Below, in pieces: positions 62,505 to 64,000 of a stretch of DNA of 64,000 nt. The DNA comes from JASEGV01 sp947085405. Its GTDB lineage: Bacteria > Bacteroidota > Ignavibacteria > UBA10030 > BY39. The first letter of the stretch is position 1; every line of letters begins with the position of its first letter. The DNA lies in NCBI GenBank assembly GCA_947085405.1, contig CAMTWO010000027.1:36446-100445 (forward strand), given 5' to 3'. Position numbers and translations under genes: made by a program. The notes beneath the pieces were generated by a model that was not told the origin of the DNA, ran no database searches, and worked only from the letters and a program-made list of their open reading frames with translations.

Positions 62505-62831
62505 TTATTTTACTTTTTCCGCGTTTTTTACAATCTGAGCGATGATAGATTTTTTATTTTCTAATTCATCAGGAGACAGAGTAATAATATCTAATGGAAC
62601 TACATATTTTTTTATTGTAAGAATTTCTGCTTGGCTAATTAATTCAGACCTTTGAAAAATATCCAAGCCAATGAACATTTCTGATACCACAGCAAGATCA
62701 ATATCACTTTCTTCGCTGCTATTTGATTCCTTCTGTGAGCCGAAAAGAATGACTGTCACTGGATATAGACCGCTTTCAATCAATTGATTTTTAAAAAAGA
62801 TTATAATTTCTTGTACTCTATTTTTATCCAT
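62505..62831 (-). CDS. Nucleotidyltransferase-domain protein (MNT type)
   Basis: 108 residues. Motif VTVILFGSQKESNSSEESDI then DLAVVSEM, with the metal pair Asp-x-Asp intact. No HEPN gene is adjacent, so it may be a solitary antitoxin or a free enzyme. It is the fourth such gene in this 6-kb stretch. Confidence 0.85.
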   Translation of the reverse strand: MDKNRVQEIIIFFKNQLIESGLYPVTVILFGSQKESNSSEESDIDLAVVSEMFIGLDIFQRSELISQAEILTIKKYVVPLDIITLSPDELENKKSIIAQIVKNAEKVK

Positions 62832-63119
62832 TCTAAAATCATTATTATCAATTAGTTTTCAACTTTAAGATAAATAAAACCTCATTCTTTCCCAAATGCC
62901 TCCGCGACCTTGGCGCTTGTTCACTGTTCGCCGAAGGCACGGAGTCGAACCACTTGTGGTGAGCGAGTTCCATTTTATAGAACGAGTCGAACCACTTGTG
63001 GTGAGCGACCCCGTCCCGTCCCGAATACTTTCGGGATCGGGAGCGGGAGAGTCGAACCATCCAAAACTTTTACCGACGAATCTTCGTGAACTTGCTGTAA
63101 GTCGGTTTTATAAACCGAC
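62832..63119. repeat. Gene-free stretch: repeat of the AKVAEAFGKE relic and GT tails
   Basis: A 40-bp segment at 62877-62916 repeats 59750-59789 and encodes AKVAEAFGKE and stop on the minus strand. Another GT tail (DSSVKVLDG) lies at 63059-63082. The words GAGTCGAACCACTTGTGGTG occur twice around 62941-63004, with CCGTCCCG palindromes. The hairpin GTCGGTTTTATAAACCGAC (63101-63119) directly follows the glycosyltransferase stop. No intact gene was seen. Confidence 0.7.
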
Positions 63120-64000
63120 CTACTTTAAACTATGAAGTAAATTATCCAGCACTTTAGCCGTTGTATCCCAGCTATACTTTGCTAAAATCTCTCCCCTTTT
63201 TTCCAACGCAAATTGCTTGTGAACTTCGACATTTTTTAAAACCAAACTTAAAATTTTACACAAGCTTTCACTATCCCCAACCTCGAACAACAATTCTTTA
63301 TCAATCACTATCTCCGAAATCTCCCGGATATTAGATGCAACAACCGGTATTCCGTAACCCATCGCTTCTAAAACCGAGATTGGCATTCCCTCGATAGTAG
63401 AAGGTTGAACAAACAAACCTGCATTAGACAGGAGTTGTCTTTTCAATTCACCGGTAGCAAATCCGGTAAATATGATGTCTTGAGATTTATGCTCTTTCAG
63501 AGAATAATAATACTTGTCTCTATATTGTGTATCCCCTGCAATAACTAATTTGTATTCAGATTTCAACTCCTCGTCAAGCTTCTTCCACGCCTCAATTAAA
63601 AAATGGCAACCCTTTTCGGGAACCAATCTCGATAAAAATAATATATATTTGGCGGGTTTGATATTATATTTTTCGATTTCAGTAATGCTTGATGTGGTTT
63701 CAGGAATCGAGATACCATTCGGCAAATGAGTAACATGTTTTTTAAAATGGTTCTTGAAATATTCCACCTCCTCTAAACTGACTGATGCAATATGATGCGA
63801 TAATCTGATTCCTAATTGTGTTGAAAACTTGATCACTGATTTTGCAATCCTATTCCACTTTTCCCTTTTCCAATCCAAGCCGTGAGTTTGCAATAAAACT
63901 TTTTTCCCAAATAATCTAACGATTGGTATAAACATTCCTGTTACAACAGCATGGAAAAAATAAACATCATATTTACTTTGCAGACTGTGAATTACTGCCA
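63120..64000 (-). CDS. GT4-type glycosyltransferase, C-terminal part (runs off the right edge)
   Basis: About 292 codons are present; the frame continues past 64000 with AVIHSLQSKYDVYFFHAVVT. The nucleotide-sugar domain has KYILFLSRLVPEKGCHFLIE, the GT4 motif PSTIEGMPISVLEAMGYGIP and VVASNIREISEIVIDKELLF, and the tail ends STAKVLDNLLHSLK-like (here TTAKVLDNLLHSLK). It adds a sugar in a surface polysaccharide pathway, probably together with the WbaP-like enzyme and methyltransferase. Its tail is the source of the relics at 57.7, 58.3 and 60.3 kb. A hairpin after the stop can end transcription. Confidence 0.92.
   Translation of the reverse strand, partial: AVIHSLQSKYDVYFFHAVVTGMFIPIVRLFGKKVLLQTHGLDWKREKWNRIAKSVIKFSTQLGIRLSHHIASVSLEEVEYFKNHFKKHVTHLPNGISIPETTSSITEIEKYNIKPAKYILFLSRLVPEKGCHFLIEAWKKLDEELKSEYKLVIAGDTQYRDKYYYSLKEHKSQDIIFTGFATGELKRQLLSNAGLFVQPSTIEGMPISVLEAMGYGIPVVASNIREISEIVIDKELLFEVGDSESLCKILSLVLKNVEVHKQFALEKRGEILAKYSWDTTAKVLDNLLHSLK

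Overview
The window looks like a chromosomal segment of an Ignavibacteria/Kryptonia-like bacterium (Bacteroidota-Chlorobi side). The base composition is AT-rich. Three extracellular proteins end in the classic type IX secretion (T9SS) type A sorting domain (YPNPFNP followed by a GQEV..LVDG..-AG-type tail), and a fourth has a degenerate version. Most genes lie on the minus strand in short, often overlapping runs, and AGGAG-type ribosome sites precede several starts. The taxonomic call is inference from these tails and the gene content; no 16S rRNA is present.

Layout. 0-9.8 kb: secreted proteins, a LysM lytic transglycosylase, an acyl-CoA carboxylase carboxyltransferase, mnmA and an S1/P1-type nuclease. 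9.9-14.1 kb: a defence-like island with a decayed D12 adenine methyltransferase, a RhuM gene sitting where its 3' half should be, a relic of another restriction-modification protein, and an unrecognised 737-residue nuclease-like protein. 14.2-16.7 kb: a core-2 type glycosyltransferase inserted between a truncated and an intact copy of a TrmH-family methyltransferase gene. 17-37 kb: housekeeping genes (mtgA-ruvX-rel, upp, CoA-disulfide-reductase-like oxidoreductase, der, miaA-pcm-cdaA-folP, trxB-queG) plus a giant propeller T9SS protein. The rel gene also carries an insertion (an AAA+/DUF4143 ATPase) next to a truncated copy of its own first 89 codons. 37-45 kb: metallo-hydrolase, ferredoxin, metH, nitronate monooxygenase, a DUF4160/DUF2442 pair. 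45-53.5 kb: msrA, a Crp/Fnr regulator, a di-haem peroxidase, a CxxCH surface protein, a DPP III peptidase and a PPi-type phosphofructokinase. 53.6-64 kb: a radical SAM protein and the edge of a polysaccharide locus (WbaP-like initiating transferase, GT4 glycosyltransferases, a methyltransferase). That locus is mixed with many nucleotidyltransferase/HEPN/AbiEii toxin-antitoxin-type genes and serial relics of glycosyltransferase 3' ends.

The most notable structure is the repeated architecture 'truncated 5' copy - accessory gene - intact housekeeping gene', seen at the TrmH-family gene and at rel. In both cases the truncated and intact copies differ only at synonymous positions (8 of 8, counted before a frameshift, and 6 of 6). 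This suggests that accessory genes were imported together with a replacement 5' end of the neighbouring essential gene. A second theme is small GC-rich palindromes scattered between genes, inside decayed tRNA-Pro copies and, apparently, in frame inside queG. No CRISPR array, rRNA operon, transposase or integrase was seen.
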